Counted from the stretch's first letter, positions 1-8,955 are shown. The stretch: 64,000 bases of DNA from Paraburkholderia bryophila (GCF_003269035.1 NZ_QLTK01000001.1:682001-746000); one strand, 5' to 3'. Notes: a model not told the origin generated them from the letters alone. A program made the numbers and translations.

Positions 1-630
1 TTCGATCAAGCCATTCTTGATCGCGTAATAGGTCAGATCGGCATTGTTCGCCAAACGCATTTTCTCGAGCACGCGCGCCCGATAGGTGCTGACGGTCTTC
101 ACGGACAAATGCAATTCCTCCGCGATTTCAGTGGGAAGCCGGCCGGCCGCGAGCTTGCAGAAGATCTGGAACTCGCGCTCCGAGAGCGCTTCATGCGGCC
201 GTCCCGCAGCGGGCTTGTCGAGATTGTCGGCGAGCGTATCGGCAACCGCCTCGGATAAATAACGATGCCCGCGCGCCACCGAGCGGATCGCCCGCACGAT
301 CTCCTCCGGCTCGCAATCCTTGTTCAGATAACCGTTCGCGCCAGCGCGCAGCAGGTTGATGGCGTACTGGCTCTCCGGATAGCCCGACAGAATCAGCACG
401 CCCTGCTCGGGGCGCACCTGCTTGATCACGCGCAACGTGTCGATACCGTTTTTATCCGGCATTGCGATGTCGAGCAGCACCACGTCGAACGCCTGCTCGC
501 GCACGAGGCTGATGGTTTCGTCGCCGGTGGCGGCTTCCGCCGCGACGCACATGTCCGGCTCGTCGGCGACGAACTGCCTGAAACCCCCTCGGACGATCGC
601 ATGGTCGTCGGCTATCAACACTCGAATCAT
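1..630 (-). CDS. NarL/FixJ-family response regulator (3' end cut by window edge)
   Basis: Read on the minus strand from the ATG at 630, 210 codons lie in the window without a stop. The receiver domain (about residues 1-120) has the acidic pair D8/D9 in VLIADDHAIV and the phosphoacceptor D54 in VLLDIAMPDKNG. A LuxR-type helix-turn-helix follows (about 145-205, LSEREFQIFCKLAAGR then LSVKTVSTYR). The last in-window residues, KNGLIE, match the usual end of this family (about 210 aa), so probably only a few codons are missing. The likely partner is the HisKA_3 kinase at 2077. Both genes flank a ferritin-like gene and two DUF1328 genes, which may be targets (inference). Confidence 0.92.
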   Translation of the reverse strand, partial: MIRVLIADDHAIVRGGFRQFVADEPDMCVAAEAATGDETISLVREQAFDVVLLDIAMPDKNGIDTLRVIKQVRPEQGVLILSGYPESQYAINLLRAGANGYLNKDCEPEEIVRAIRSVARGHRYLSEAVADTLADNLDKPAAGRPHEALSEREFQIFCKLAAGRLPTEIAEELHLSVKTVSTYRARVLEKMRLANNADLTYYAIKNGLIE

Positions 631-800
631 CGGCTTGGTGTCCCTGCTGTGGAAACGCTCCAGAGCAGACATTGTAATGATCTCCGGCACGCTGGCGCGC
701 CGGTCATGCAGAGCGTTACGGGATCCGGCCAGTCGTGCACCTCGTGCCGTTCATGCTACGTGCCACGGGCGCGGGAGCTTGCTTCATTCCAGACCCACCC

Positions 801-840
801 GCGCCCGGCACGCATCGGCACGCATCGGCACGCGCCGACA
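801..840. repeat. Four degenerate 10-bp tandem units
   Basis: The units are GCGCCCGGCA, CGCATCGGCA, CGCATCGGCA and CGCGCCGACA, in strict 10-bp register. They lie just 3' of the ferritin-like gene on the minus strand. The 224-bp gap 631-854 holds nothing else recognised. Confidence 0.6.
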
Positions 841-854
841 CAGCGTCGCCGCGC

Positions 855-1433
855 TTATTCCCGTCCTTCGAGAAGATCCGCCATGTCGTCGGCATGCTCT
901 TCTTCGACCGCGAGGATGTCTTCGAACATACGGCGCGTCGTCACGTCCTTCTCGCCGAGATAGCGAACGATCTCGCGATACGTGTCGATGGCAATCCGCT
1001 CGGCGACCAGGTTCTCCTTGATCATGTCCGTCAGATTGTCGCCTTCCTTGTATTCGGAATGCGAGCGCGTCTTTAGGCCCTCCGGCGCAAAATCCGGCTC
1101 GCCGCCCAGTTGCACGATGCGCTCGGCGATGCGGTCGGCGTGCTCCTGCTCTTCGGCCGCATGTTCGGCGAACTCCGCCGCCACGGCTTCGGAGTTGATG
1201 CCCTTGGCCATGAAATGATGCCGTTTATAACGCAAAGTACAGACGATTTCCGTGGCTAGCGCGTCGTTGAGCAGTTTCAGCACGGTGTCGCGGTCCGCGC
1301 CGTAAGTCTGCGTGACCGGACCGTCGGACATATGCTTGCGCGCGTCCTCGCGAATCTTCTTCAGGTCCATCACGAACGGCTGGCTAGACGGAGTTTGTGT
1401 GGCGGCGCTCTGCGCACCTGGCGATTTCGACAT
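855..1433 (-). CDS. Ferritin-like / bacterioferritin-like protein
   Basis: This 192-aa protein has a helical ferritin-like core from about residue 45. Carboxylate/histidine pairs typical of a di-iron ferritin fold are visible: TEIVCTLRY, EEQEHADRI and VEEEHADDM (ExxH motifs). The role is probably iron binding or peroxide detoxification in the cytoplasm, as in the Dps/bacterioferritin superfamily. The start at 1433 is chosen because AAGGAG lies 7 bases upstream; an ATG 15 codons earlier lacks this. The Ser/Thr/Gln/Pro-rich first 35 residues are probably disordered. It sits between the two-component genes and two DUF1328 genes, suggesting an envelope or general stress island. The exact subfamily is uncertain. 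Confidence 0.85.
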   Translation of the reverse strand: MSKSPGAQSAATQTPSSQPFVMDLKKIREDARKHMSDGPVTQTYGADRDTVLKLLNDALATEIVCTLRYKRHHFMAKGINSEAVAAEFAEHAAEEQEHADRIAERIVQLGGEPDFAPEGLKTRSHSEYKEGDNLTDMIKENLVAERIAIDTYREIVRYLGEKDVTTRRMFEDILAVEEEHADDMADLLEGRE

Positions 1434-1521
1434 TGAATTTCTCCTTAATCCGTATTGGGGGAACAACGCATCCCGCACGAATCGCGCCTGATGCGCCGGT
1501 CAAAGAGGAATCGCTGCGCCT

Positions 1522-1683
1522 CTACGTTCGGAACACGCCAAGCAGCAACGTGACCACGAAGACGACGAGGAAAATGTAGAACAGGATTTTCGCGATTTCC
1601 GCCGCGCCTGCTGCGATGCCGGTAAAACCGAACACGGCCGCAATGATCGCGATCACGAAAAAGACAATGGCGTAGTGAAGCAT
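1522..1683 (-). CDS. DUF1328 (YtjA-like) small membrane protein
   Basis: This 53-aa protein starts [19 protein letters not shown] and ends [10 protein letters not shown]. Two hydrophobic segments flank the conserved [18 protein letters not shown] core that defines DUF1328, and the length is normal for the family. GGAG precedes the ATG. It is a small inner-membrane peptide with no established biochemical role; relatives are often stress-induced. It is paralogous to the gene immediately upstream on the same strand (1729-1905), suggesting tandem duplication. Confidence 0.88.
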   Translation of the reverse strand: MLHYAIVFFVIAIIAAVFGFTGIAAGAAEIAKILFYIFLVVFVVTLLLGVFRT

Positions 1684-1728
1684 GGCAATTCTCCTTTCAA
1701 TGGGGTTCGGCTCGATGTGCGAGCCGCG

Positions 1729-1905
1729 CTAATCGACGATCTTTTTCGTCACCACGAAGCCGAGCACGAGGAACACCACGCACAGAATCACGAACACGAC
1801 AAACAGGAACTTCGCGATCGCGGCCGCCCCTGCCGCAACGCCGGTAAAGCCAAGCAGGCCGGCGATTATCGCGATCACGGCGAAGAACAACGCCCATTTC
1901 AGCAT
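1729..1905 (-). CDS. DUF1328 (YtjA-like) small membrane protein, second copy
   Basis: This 58-aa protein starts [19 protein letters not shown] and carries the same [17 protein letters not shown] core as the neighbouring 53-aa copy. It has two predicted membrane helices and a short charged tail, VVTKKIVD. The start at 1905 is preceded by GGGAGAAAG; a longer frame opening 36 bases earlier lacks a ribosome site. The two copies lie 45 bp apart in the same direction, so they are probably co-transcribed. Function is unknown. Confidence 0.86.
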   Translation of the reverse strand: MLKWALFFAVIAIIAGLLGFTGVAAGAAAIAKFLFVVFVILCVVFLVLGFVVTKKIVD

Positions 1906-2076
1906 GGTGGCTTTCTCCCAAAAGAATGAATGAACGATCAAGGCTCATGCTATCGATCGGTGCGCGAAGGCGCATTCCGACGCAGGCCGGTTTTCGTGTG
2001 AGAATCCGCTTACATTGGATTACGGCAGCGTTACGATGGTGGACGTTACACTGATGCCCCATCCGAGGAGCCCAAT

Positions 2077-3555
2077 GTGCCAAATGCGCAGAACACGTCG
2101 AACCTGCAAACCCCGCGCGATCCAGCGGCGGCGACGCGACTGAGTCAATGGATGCACAACCGCAGCTGGGCCATCGCGATGACAGTCGCGATCGTCATCA
2201 CCGTGGGCGGCCTCGTGATTCTGGAGACCGCGCGCGAGCGCATTGCCGCCGAGTACGAGACCGCGCTCGACGCCCGCGACGTCACCGTGCAACTGAGCAC
2301 GCTCGCCAGCCAGCTCTCCAACCTGAGCGCGCAGCAAAGCGATTTTCTTCTGACGAAGCAGGACGCCACCGCGCAGGCCTATTGCGCGAGCGCCGCACGG
2401 ATTCGCCAGAGCGAACAGCAGTTGAACCGCTTCTATCGCAGTGGCAAGGCGGATAACGCCGAACTCACGAGCTTCACGCAGATTCTGGCGCTGATCGAAG
2501 CACGCATCGGCGCGGGCGCCGCCGCCCTGCAACGTGCGGCGCCGCATCCGCTGGATCTGGCCGCGTGCGGGCCGCTGAGCGCGGCGAATCCGGCCGACGC
2601 GTCGCTGGTGGACAGCACCCTCACGCTGCTACGCGATAACGAGGACCGCCGCGCGCAGCACGCGCTCGCCGCGAGCCGCGCGGATCAGCGCATTTCGACG
2701 CTGTGCGCGGCGGGTCTGTCGGCGTTGAATATCGTGTTGTTCATTCTGCTGTTTCGCAATCTCGGCATTCAGATCGATCGCCAGGCGCGCGTGCAGCGTC
2801 AGTTGATCACGCAACAGGAAGAACTCGATCAGCTCGTCGGCGAACGCACGCGTCAGCTCGAAGCGCTGGGCTGGCATTTGCAGGCGGTCAGCGAAAACGA
2901 AAAGACCCAGCTCGCGCGCGAACTGCACGACGAACTCGGCGCGATTCTGACCGCCAGCAAGATGGACGTGGCGTGGGCCAACCGCAAGCTGAAGGACAGT
3001 GCGCCGGAAATCGCCGACAAACTAAAACGCGCGCTCGTCAATCTCGACCAGGGCATTGCGCTCAAGCGCCGCATCATCGAAGACATGCGGCCTACCGTGC
3101 TGGCCAATTTCGGGCTCGTCACGGCGCTGCGCACGCTCGCCGACGAAGCTGCGCAACGCAACAACTGGACGCTCGATCTGCATCTGCCCGCCGACGATAT
3201 CCAGCTCGACGAGCAGACCGAGATCGCGCTGTTTCGTGTCGCCCAGGAGTCGCTGACCAATGCCGCCAAGTACGCGCGGGCGTCGAAGGTGTCGATTGCG
3301 CTGGAGGTCGGCGATGGCCAGGTCGCCCTGCACATCGCCGACAACGGCGTGGGCATCATGCCGGCCGATCTGAAGCGCACCCACACGCACGGGCTGCTCG
3401 GCATGCGCCAGCGCGTCGCCGCGCACGGCGGGCGTTTCGACATCCGGCGCGGCGAACCGAACGGCACCGACATCGACGTGATGATGCCAAGCGTCAGCAC
3501 CGCGACGCCGTCGATCGATCTGCCGCCGGCCACGCCCACGCGCACGCCCGTCTAG
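2077..3555 (+). CDS. NarX-type sensor histidine kinase (CHASE3-like sensor, HisKA_3)
   Basis: This 492-aa protein uses a GTG start 6 bases after GAGGAG. It has a first membrane helix at about residues 31-49, a periplasmic helical region 55-205 resembling a CHASE3-type sensor, and a second helix at about 210-228. The HisKA_3 dimerisation domain carries phosphoacceptor H284 in ARELHDELGAI. The HATPase domain has the N box (TNAAKYAR), G1 box (DNGVGI) and HGLLGMRQR typical of the NarX/DegS class. It probably phosphorylates the NarL-type regulator at the left edge, although the two genes are about 1.4 kb apart and divergent. The ligand is unknown. Confidence 0.93.
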   Translation: MPNAQNTSNLQTPRDPAAATRLSQWMHNRSWAIAMTVAIVITVGGLVILETARERIAAEYETALDARDVTVQLSTLASQLSNLSAQQSDFLLTKQDATAQAYCASAARIRQSEQQLNRFYRSGKADNAELTSFTQILALIEARIGAGAAALQRAAPHPLDLAACGPLSAANPADASLVDSTLTLLRDNEDRRAQHALAASRADQRISTLCAAGLSALNIVLFILLFRNLGIQIDRQARVQRQLITQQEELDQLVGERTRQLEALGWHLQAVSENEKTQLARELHDELGAILTASKMDVAWANRKLKDSAPEIADKLKRALVNLDQGIALKRRIIEDMRPTVLANFGLVTALRTLADEAAQRNNWTLDLHLPADDIQLDEQTEIALFRVAQESLTNAAKYARASKVSIALEVGDGQVALHIADNGVGIMPADLKRTHTHGLLGMRQRVAAHGGRFDIRRGEPNGTDIDVMMPSVSTATPSIDLPPATPTRTPV

Positions 3556-3777
3556 CAACGTGCGGACGCACCTCGCCCCTGCGCTTGTAGGAGTGCGCCG
3601 ACGCAAACACCGGAGCCCACCTACAACAAAATCGCGGTGCAACTGACAGCGCCGCCCCCGCCCTTTTTTTAACATGCAATCAGACCGGATCGACTGGCGA
3701 TCTGACACAAGCCCCGGTCGCACGTGCCGGACACGACGGGCACGTCAACCGATGCATTCTCGACACGGAGAACTTTC

Positions 3778-3912
3778 ATGACTCGACTGATCGCTTTGCT
3801 TCTCATTGCAGGGACCGCTGCGCTCGCAGGTTGCAACACGGTGGCCGGCGCCGGACAGGACATCTCGAAGGGCGGTAACGCCATCACGAACTCGGCGGAT
3901 CAGGCGAAGTAA
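3778..3912 (+). CDS. Entericidin A/B-family small lipoprotein
   Basis: This 44-aa protein has signal sequence MTRLIALLLIAGTAALAG followed by lipobox Cys19. The mature part, NTVAGAGQDISKGGNAI, is the entericidin signature. It should be a membrane-anchored lipoprotein; E. coli entericidins A and B form an antidote/toxin pair, but only one copy is seen here. ACGGAG lies 8 bases before the ATG. A terminator follows at 4035-4072. Confidence 0.88.
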   Translation: MTRLIALLLIAGTAALAGCNTVAGAGQDISKGGNAITNSADQAK

Positions 3913-3960
3913 GCTGGTAGCCGGGCGACTTGTGGAGGCGCTTTCGCGGCGCCGATGCGA

Positions 3961-4020
3961 GTTCGCTGCTTGATGTTGCTTGATGTTGCTTGACGCTGAG
4001 TCAGGCTGCGTCACGCTGAG
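3961..4020. repeat. Six degenerate 10-bp tandem units
   Basis: In 10-bp register the units are GTTCGCTGCT, TGATGTTGCT (twice), TGACGCTGAG, TCAGGCTGCG and TCACGCTGAG. They fill the space between the entericidin stop codon and its terminator. The remainder of the gap to 4310 holds only the two terminators listed separately. Confidence 0.65.
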
Positions 4021-4034
4021 TTTTGCAGGCAAGG

Positions 4035-4072
4035 AAAGCCCGTCGCGGGTCATCTAGCGACGGGCTTTCTTT
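4035..4072 (+). terminator. Rho-independent terminator after the entericidin gene
   Basis: A 12-bp stem, AAAGCCCGTCGC (4035-4046) with GCGACGGGCTTT (4057-4068), has a 10-base loop and is followed by CTTT. Confidence 0.8.
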
Positions 4073-4210
4073 CATGGGCAGCGCAGGCGTGCCCACATTG
4101 CCCGCCCGCCCGCTCGCGCGGTGCACGTGCGCGACGTTCGCTGCCGGTTCAACTCGTCACCGCGCCCTGCACGCACCGCGCTCCCCGCGAGCGAAGCAAT
4201 TCCCACCCGC

Positions 4211-4246
4211 ACAAACAAAACGGCGACCCACTCACGTGGATCGCCG
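4211..4246 (-). terminator. Rho-independent terminator of the DUF4397 gene
   Basis: On the minus strand, CGGCGATCCAC pairs with GTGGGTCGCCG around a 4-base loop and is followed by TTTTGTTTGT. It lies 65 bases beyond the stop codon of the gene at 4311-5108. Confidence 0.85.
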
Positions 4247-4310
4247 CTCCGTCCTCCCCAGGACTGTCCCCCGCTCACAGGCGCTACGCGCGCCTGCGAG
4301 CGCGGCGTGC

Positions 4311-5108
4311 TTACATGCCCGTCAGCGTATTGGTCAGTTCCTGACTCGGCGTGCCGGTGTTGCCGTTCTGCGCGATCAGCAGATGGATCTGCCCCGGCAG
4401 CAACTGGCTGAGCGTGCCGCCGATCGGCACCGACGTGATCAGCCAGTCGGCGTTGTTCGACAGCGAGAACGCGGCCGACTGGAAGATCGGCGTCTTGCTG
4501 CCGGAGACGGTTGCGATCAACTCGTATTGGCCGCCGGACACATAAATCGAATCCTGGCCGCTGGCCGGCACGGCGTTCTTGTACTGCACGCCCGTCATGG
4601 TCGGCGTGAGGGTGCTGACGTCGGTCGTCCCGGCCGGCACCAGGTACAGATCGAGATTGCCCGCGTTCTGCGACGCGTTGAAGCCGCGCAGACGCGCGCT
4701 ATTGGACAGCAGGCCCTTGTCGAACGGATCGTCGATCAGGCCGATGTCCGGTGCCGTGACGTTCGGCAACGCGATCACGGTGTAGTCGTGACCGTTCGCG
4801 ACGTTCGGGAAATTGCCGCTCGCGAGCGCGGTGGTCGTGCCGGTCGCCGCGTAGGCGACCGTGGTCGAACCCGTGCCGATATTGGTGAGATTGGTCACGC
4901 CTTTATAGGCGACGTTGGTCTGCCCCGACGGCGCGGTGCCGCTCACGAGAAAGTCGAGTGCCGGACTGCTGGGATTCGCGTTGATGAAATGAATCTCCGG
5001 ATTCGTGATGCCGAGTTCCTTGCCCACGTCGCTGGTGCCGCCGCCACCGCAGGCGCTCAGAAGGGACGCAACAGCAGCCATTGCCGCCATGGTTCGGATC
5101 GTTTTCAT
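4311..5108 (-). CDS. DUF4397-domain lipoprotein
   Basis: This 265-aa protein has a lipoprotein signal ending at Cys20 (ASLLSAC) and then a glycine run. The body resembles DUF4397, a beta-rich fold found in secreted proteins: IHFINANPSSPALDFLV near the start, and a second related segment from about residue 150 (LRGFNASQNAGNLDLYLVPAG). It probably faces the periplasm or cell surface; no enzymatic motif is visible. ATG 5108 is preceded by AGGTGA; an in-frame GTG at 5117 is less likely. It is a monocistronic unit with its own terminator. Confidence 0.82.
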   Translation of the reverse strand: MKTIRTMAAMAAVASLLSACGGGGTSDVGKELGITNPEIHFINANPSSPALDFLVSGTAPSGQTNVAYKGVTNLTNIGTGSTTVAYAATGTTTALASGNFPNVANGHDYTVIALPNVTAPDIGLIDDPFDKGLLSNSARLRGFNASQNAGNLDLYLVPAGTTDVSTLTPTMTGVQYKNAVPASGQDSIYVSGGQYELIATVSGSKTPIFQSAAFSLSNNADWLITSVPIGGTLSQLLPGQIHLLIAQNGNTGTPSQELTNTLTGM

Positions 5109-5482
5109 TGTGTTCACCTATATCGATGTCGGGCTCATGGCGCATTGCTCATGGCCCATTGATTTATGGGTGCTTCGCTTCGAACCTCGGAACGTCCGAC
5201 ACCGGTTTCGTCGCTGCTTCGAATGGTGTCTGGACGGCGTTCCGAAACGGAGCACTCCCTCCTTCCCTGCCGCACAACGCGCCTGTTCGGGGAGCGGCGC
5301 GGTCCGTGTCGTTGGACGCTCGCATTGAGCAATGCACGTGCCGCGGGGGCAAAGTTGGCTCGTGGCGACGCAAGAATGTCTTACGGCGCAACGATTTGCG
5401 TGGATTAGAATTTTTCCTCGGAGGGTTGGCACGACGCCCGGTGTATCGTTCGTCCGCGTCCCATACTTACACGGTCCCCCGC
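5109..5482. other. Intergenic region between divergent DUF4397 and fadH genes
   Basis: These 374 bases must hold the promoters of two divergent genes. No convincing operator, RNA element or short gene was found. The open frames that cross it have no family resemblance. Confidence 0.5.
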
Positions 5483-7528
5483 ATGCCTTACCAACGCTTA
5501 CTCGCCGAGCTCGATCTCGGCTTCACCCGCTTGCGCAACCGCGTGGTGATGGGTTCGATGCACACCGGCATGGAAGACCGCTTCTGGCATTACCCGAAGC
5601 TGGCCGCCTACTTCCGCGAGCGCGCCAAAGGCGGCGTGGGTCTGATCATCACCGGCGGCATCTCGCCGAATCGCGAAGGCTGGCTGCTGCCGTTCGGCGG
5701 CACGCTGAACTCGGTATTCGATCTGCGCAACCACCGGCAGTTGACCGAGGCCGTGCACGCCGAAGGCGGCAAGATCGCGTTGCAGATCCTGCATGCGGGC
5801 CGTTACGGCTACCAGCCGTTCGTGGTGTCGGCCTCCGCGCTCAAATCGCCGATCTCGAAGTTCAAGCCGCGTGCGCTCACCGTGAGCGGCATCGCGAGGA
5901 CCGTGCGCCACTACGCGCGCTGCGCGCGGCTCGCGCAACGCGCGGGCTACGACGGCGTCGAGATCATGGGCAGCGAAGGCTATCTGCTCAACCAGTTCCT
6001 GTGTCCGCGCACCAACCAGCGCACCGACGGTTACGGCGGCAGCATCGAAAATCGCCTGCGGCTCGCACGCGAGATCGTCGAGCGGGTGCGCGCGGCGTGC
6101 GGCGAACGCTTTATCGTCGTGTACCGGCTCTCGCTGATCGATCTGGTGGAAGGCGGCAATACCTGGGACGAAACCGTGCAGGTCGCCCAGGCACTCGAAG
6201 CGGCCGGCGTGACGATGTTCAATACCGGCATCGGCTGGCACGAGGCGCGCGTGCCGACTATCGTGACGTCGGTGCCACGCGCGGCGTTCGCCGAACTCAG
6301 CGCGCGTCTGAAGGCCTCGGTCAAGGTGCCGGTGATCGTGTCGAACCGTATCAATACGCCTGAAGTTGCCGAAGCCCTGCTCGAACAGGGCGCCGGCGAT
6401 CTGGTGTCGATGGCGCGGCCGCTGCTGGCCGATCCCGAGTTCGTCGTGAAGACCGCCGAAGGCCGCGCGCACGAAATCAACACCTGTATTGCGTGCAATC
6501 AGGCCTGCCTCGATCACACCTTCAAGAATCAGCGCGCGTCGTGCCTCGTGAATCCGCGCGCGGGACGCGAGACCGAACTGGTCTATCACCCGGTCGCCGG
6601 ACCGCAGGCTGTGCGTTCGGTGGCGGTGGTCGGCGCGGGGCCGGCGGGCTTGTCGGCGGCGACCGTGGCGGCCGCGCGCGGGCATCGCGTGACGCTGTTC
6701 GATGCGAACGCGAGCATCGGCGGCCAGTTCAATCTGGCGATGCGCGTGCCCGGCAAGGAAGAGTTCAGCGAGACCATCCGTTACTTTCAGAGCCAGTTGC
6801 AGCGGCATCGCGTCGACGTGCGACTCGACACGCGCGTCGATGCCGCGCTGCTGGCGGCCGGGGCTTACGACGACGTGATCGTCGCCACCGGCATCGTGCC
6901 GCGGCGGCCGGCGATTACCGGCATCGACGGGCCGAACGTGCTGTCTTACGTGGACGTGTTGCGGGGCGCGCCGGTCGGGCGCCGCGTCGCGGTGATCGGC
7001 GCGGGCGGCATCGGTTTCGACGTCAGCGAGTTCCTGCTGCATCGTAAGGGTGATGCTCTGCCGACGCCGCGCGATGCGTGGCTCGACGAATGGGGCGTGG
7101 ATCTCGCGGTGCGGGAACGCGGCGGCCTCAAGGCGCCGGTCGCGCCGCAGCCGCCGCGCGACATCTGGTTGCTGCAGCGCAAGGCCGGCAAGCTGGGCAT
7201 GGGACTCGGCAAGACCTCGGGCTGGGTGCATCGCGCGACGCTGGCGAGAAACGGCGTGAAGATGCTCGGCGGCGTGTCGTACCGGGAGATCGGCGCGCGC
7301 GGTTTGAAGATCGAGCGTGACGGTGCCGAGGAATGGCTCGAGGTGGATACGATCGTGGTGTGCGCGGGGCAGGATTCGCTGCGCGATCTGCATCCGGTGA
7401 CGGCGGAGAACGCTGCCGCGCGGACCGGTGGCCCGCGCTATCACGTGATCGGCGGCGCCAGGCTGGCGGGCGAACTCGACGCGAAGCGGGCGATCCGCGA
7501 GGGCGCGGAAGTGGCGGCGGCGCTTTAG
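5483..7528 (+). CDS. fadH: 2,4-dienoyl-CoA reductase (NADPH), FadH
   Basis: This 681-aa protein, standard for the family, reduces 2,4-dienoyl-CoA to 3-enoyl-CoA in beta-oxidation of polyunsaturated fatty acids. The N-terminal TIM barrel of the old-yellow-enzyme type (about 1-330) binds FMN. The 4Fe-4S cluster cysteines are C335, C338, C342 and C354 (CIACNQAC then RASC). The FAD/NADPH part has SVAVVGAGPAGLSAA near residue 380 and VAVIGAGGIGFD near 510. The start at 5483 (MPYQRLLAELDLGF) matches where homologues begin, although the open frame extends upstream. Activity should be cytoplasmic. It has no operon partner here. Confidence 0.95.
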   Translation: MPYQRLLAELDLGFTRLRNRVVMGSMHTGMEDRFWHYPKLAAYFRERAKGGVGLIITGGISPNREGWLLPFGGTLNSVFDLRNHRQLTEAVHAEGGKIALQILHAGRYGYQPFVVSASALKSPISKFKPRALTVSGIARTVRHYARCARLAQRAGYDGVEIMGSEGYLLNQFLCPRTNQRTDGYGGSIENRLRLAREIVERVRAACGERFIVVYRLSLIDLVEGGNTWDETVQVAQALEAAGVTMFNTGIGWHEARVPTIVTSVPRAAFAELSARLKASVKVPVIVSNRINTPEVAEALLEQGAGDLVSMARPLLADPEFVVKTAEGRAHEINTCIACNQACLDHTFKNQRASCLVNPRAGRETELVYHPVAGPQAVRSVAVVGAGPAGLSAATVAAARGHRVTLFDANASIGGQFNLAMRVPGKEEFSETIRYFQSQLQRHRVDVRLDTRVDAALLAAGAYDDVIVATGIVPRRPAITGIDGPNVLSYVDVLRGAPVGRRVAVIGAGGIGFDVSEFLLHRKGDALPTPRDAWLDEWGVDLAVRERGGLKAPVAPQPPRDIWLLQRKAGKLGMGLGKTSGWVHRATLARNGVKMLGGVSYREIGARGLKIERDGAEEWLEVDTIVVCAGQDSLRDLHPVTAENAAARTGGPRYHVIGGARLAGELDAKRAIREGAEVAAAL

Positions 7529-7559
7529 TTTAGGGGCTTGAGTTGGTCAGGCGTGCGCT

Positions 7560-7690
7560 GTGCGGGTGGTCGTGCTGTGCGGTTGAGTCGTGCTGTGCGG
7601 CTGGGTCGAGCGAGAACGGTGGCTTTGTCGAACAGTTCGCCGGTTCGCCCGCACGTCGGTTCGCCAGTTAGCCGGTTCGCCAACGCTCCT
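7560..7690. repeat. Degenerate short tandem repeats between convergent genes
   Basis: An 18-bp unit beginning TCGTGCTGTGCGG occurs twice in tandem (from 7570), with a partial copy before it. It is followed by spaced copies of CGGTTCGCC up to about 7690. The region lies between the convergent fadH and EamA genes. Confidence 0.6.
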
Positions 7691-7706
7691 TCCCCCCTCG
7701 CGCCCC

Positions 7707-8651
7707 TCAAACAGCCAGCCCCTTCTTCCGGTAATCGAACCAGAACGACAGCCCCACGCTCGCCAGAATCACCACGGTCGCGATCACCGTGGAATGCGTG
7801 ACCGGCTCGCCAAGCAGCAGCGCGCCAAGCGCGACCGCGACCACCGGGTTCACGTACATACAACTGCTGGCAATGATCGGACTGGTGTGCCGGATCAGAA
7901 AACCATACGCGACATACGCGGCCATCGTGCCGATCAGCATCAGGTAGATAAACGCCAGCACCGGCAGAAAATGCACGTCGAGCATCCGCTCGCCGGAGAC
8001 CCACGCCACCATGCTCGACATCGCGCCACCCAGGCCGATCTGCAGCGAGGTCGACAGAAACAGATCCGACGGCAACTTCAGACGCCCGGCCAGATGTGCG
8101 CCGCCCGCCCAGAAAAGCGCGCCGCACAGGATCGCGAGACTGCCGCCCGCCGACCCCGGCGAGTTGTCGCCGTGACTCAGAATTGCAATGCCCACGAGCC
8201 CCAGCCCGACCGCGAACCACTCGCCCCGGCCGATCTTGCGCCCCGCTACCGCCGCGATCACCGTGGCGAACAGCGGCACGGTCGCCACCATCACCGCGGC
8301 GGTGCCGGTGCCGACGGTGCGCATCCCGAACGCCAGCATGCCGCTCGACAAACCGACCAGCATCGTGCCGACCAGCCCGGCATTGCGGATTTCGGCGAGA
8401 CTCGGCCAGACCGGCTTGCGGCGCATCGCGAAGATAAACAGGCCGATACCGGCAAACAGATTGCGCATGCCCGACAGCAGCAAAGGCGGAAACGAGCCGA
8501 GCGCGACGTGCACGGCGAGATACGTCGAGCCCCACACGAGGTAGACGACGCCCAGCGCCAGCGCGATCTGGCCATTGCGCGACTGCGGTAGGCGGATCGG
8601 GAAGCGACGCGGAAAATTGCGCAAAAAGCGCTCGGGGAGTTGCGGCGACAT
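7707..8651 (-). CDS. EamA-family (DMT) transporter, YedA-like
   Basis: This 314-aa protein has ten predicted membrane helices arranged as two EamA repeats. The first begins at about residue 28 (ALALGVVYLVWGSTYLAVH) and the second at about residue 165. The VYLVWGSTYLA motif is typical of YedA-like drug/metabolite exporters. It is probably an inner-membrane exporter of amino acids or small metabolites; the substrate cannot be read from sequence. The first 27 residues are cytoplasmic and Arg-rich. A 19-bp perfect inverted repeat lies 70 bases upstream. Confidence 0.9.
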   Translation of the reverse strand: MSPQLPERFLRNFPRRFPIRLPQSRNGQIALALGVVYLVWGSTYLAVHVALGSFPPLLLSGMRNLFAGIGLFIFAMRRKPVWPSLAEIRNAGLVGTMLVGLSSGMLAFGMRTVGTGTAAVMVATVPLFATVIAAVAGRKIGRGEWFAVGLGLVGIAILSHGDNSPGSAGGSLAILCGALFWAGGAHLAGRLKLPSDLFLSTSLQIGLGGAMSSMVAWVSGERMLDVHFLPVLAFIYLMLIGTMAAYVAYGFLIRHTSPIIASSCMYVNPVVAVALGALLLGEPVTHSTVIATVVILASVGLSFWFDYRKKGLAV

Positions 8652-8720
8652 GCGTTCAACCCGCCCCTGCCGCTAACGGTTCCGCGTCCCCGCGGACGAC
8701 CCGGTGACGGGATGGCGGAC

Positions 8721-8739
8721 ACCGCATCGGCGATGCGGT
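8721..8739. promoter_or_regulatory. 19-bp perfect inverted repeat (possible operator)
   Basis: ACCGCATCG and CGATGCGGT are separated by one G. The site lies 70 bases upstream of the EamA start. It has the size of a regulator binding site, but no cognate regulator is adjacent. Confidence 0.4.
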
Positions 8740-8930
8740 CGGACGGGCGAGGCTGGCGGACATGTGGTGGAACGGAAGGACGATAAATGGCCAAAGGGCC
8801 ACAGCGCCGCGCGTTCGAACGGAGTCGATTCGCGGCGAACACGCGCCAAATGCCTGGCGCGCACCGCATTATGCAGTAAGCGCCCACCGCGCCAGTCGAA
8901 AGAATCGTAACTTTTTAGCGTACTTGCAAC

Positions 8931-8955
8931 AAAAAAACCGGGGAGTTTTCCCCGG
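8931..8955 (-). terminator. Rho-independent terminator of the MXKDX gene
   Basis: On the minus strand, CCGGGGA pairs with TCCCCGG across a 4-base loop and is followed by seven T. Confidence 0.9.

Noticed and set aside
4023..5162. A 379-codon plus-strand frame over the DUF4397 gene
   Set aside because: The minus strand encodes a lipoprotein with signal, family motifs and terminator; the plus frame is Arg-rich noise.
7560..7690. Possible CRISPR-like repeat array
   Set aside because: Units are too short, degenerate and directly adjacent without unique spacers, and no cas gene is present.
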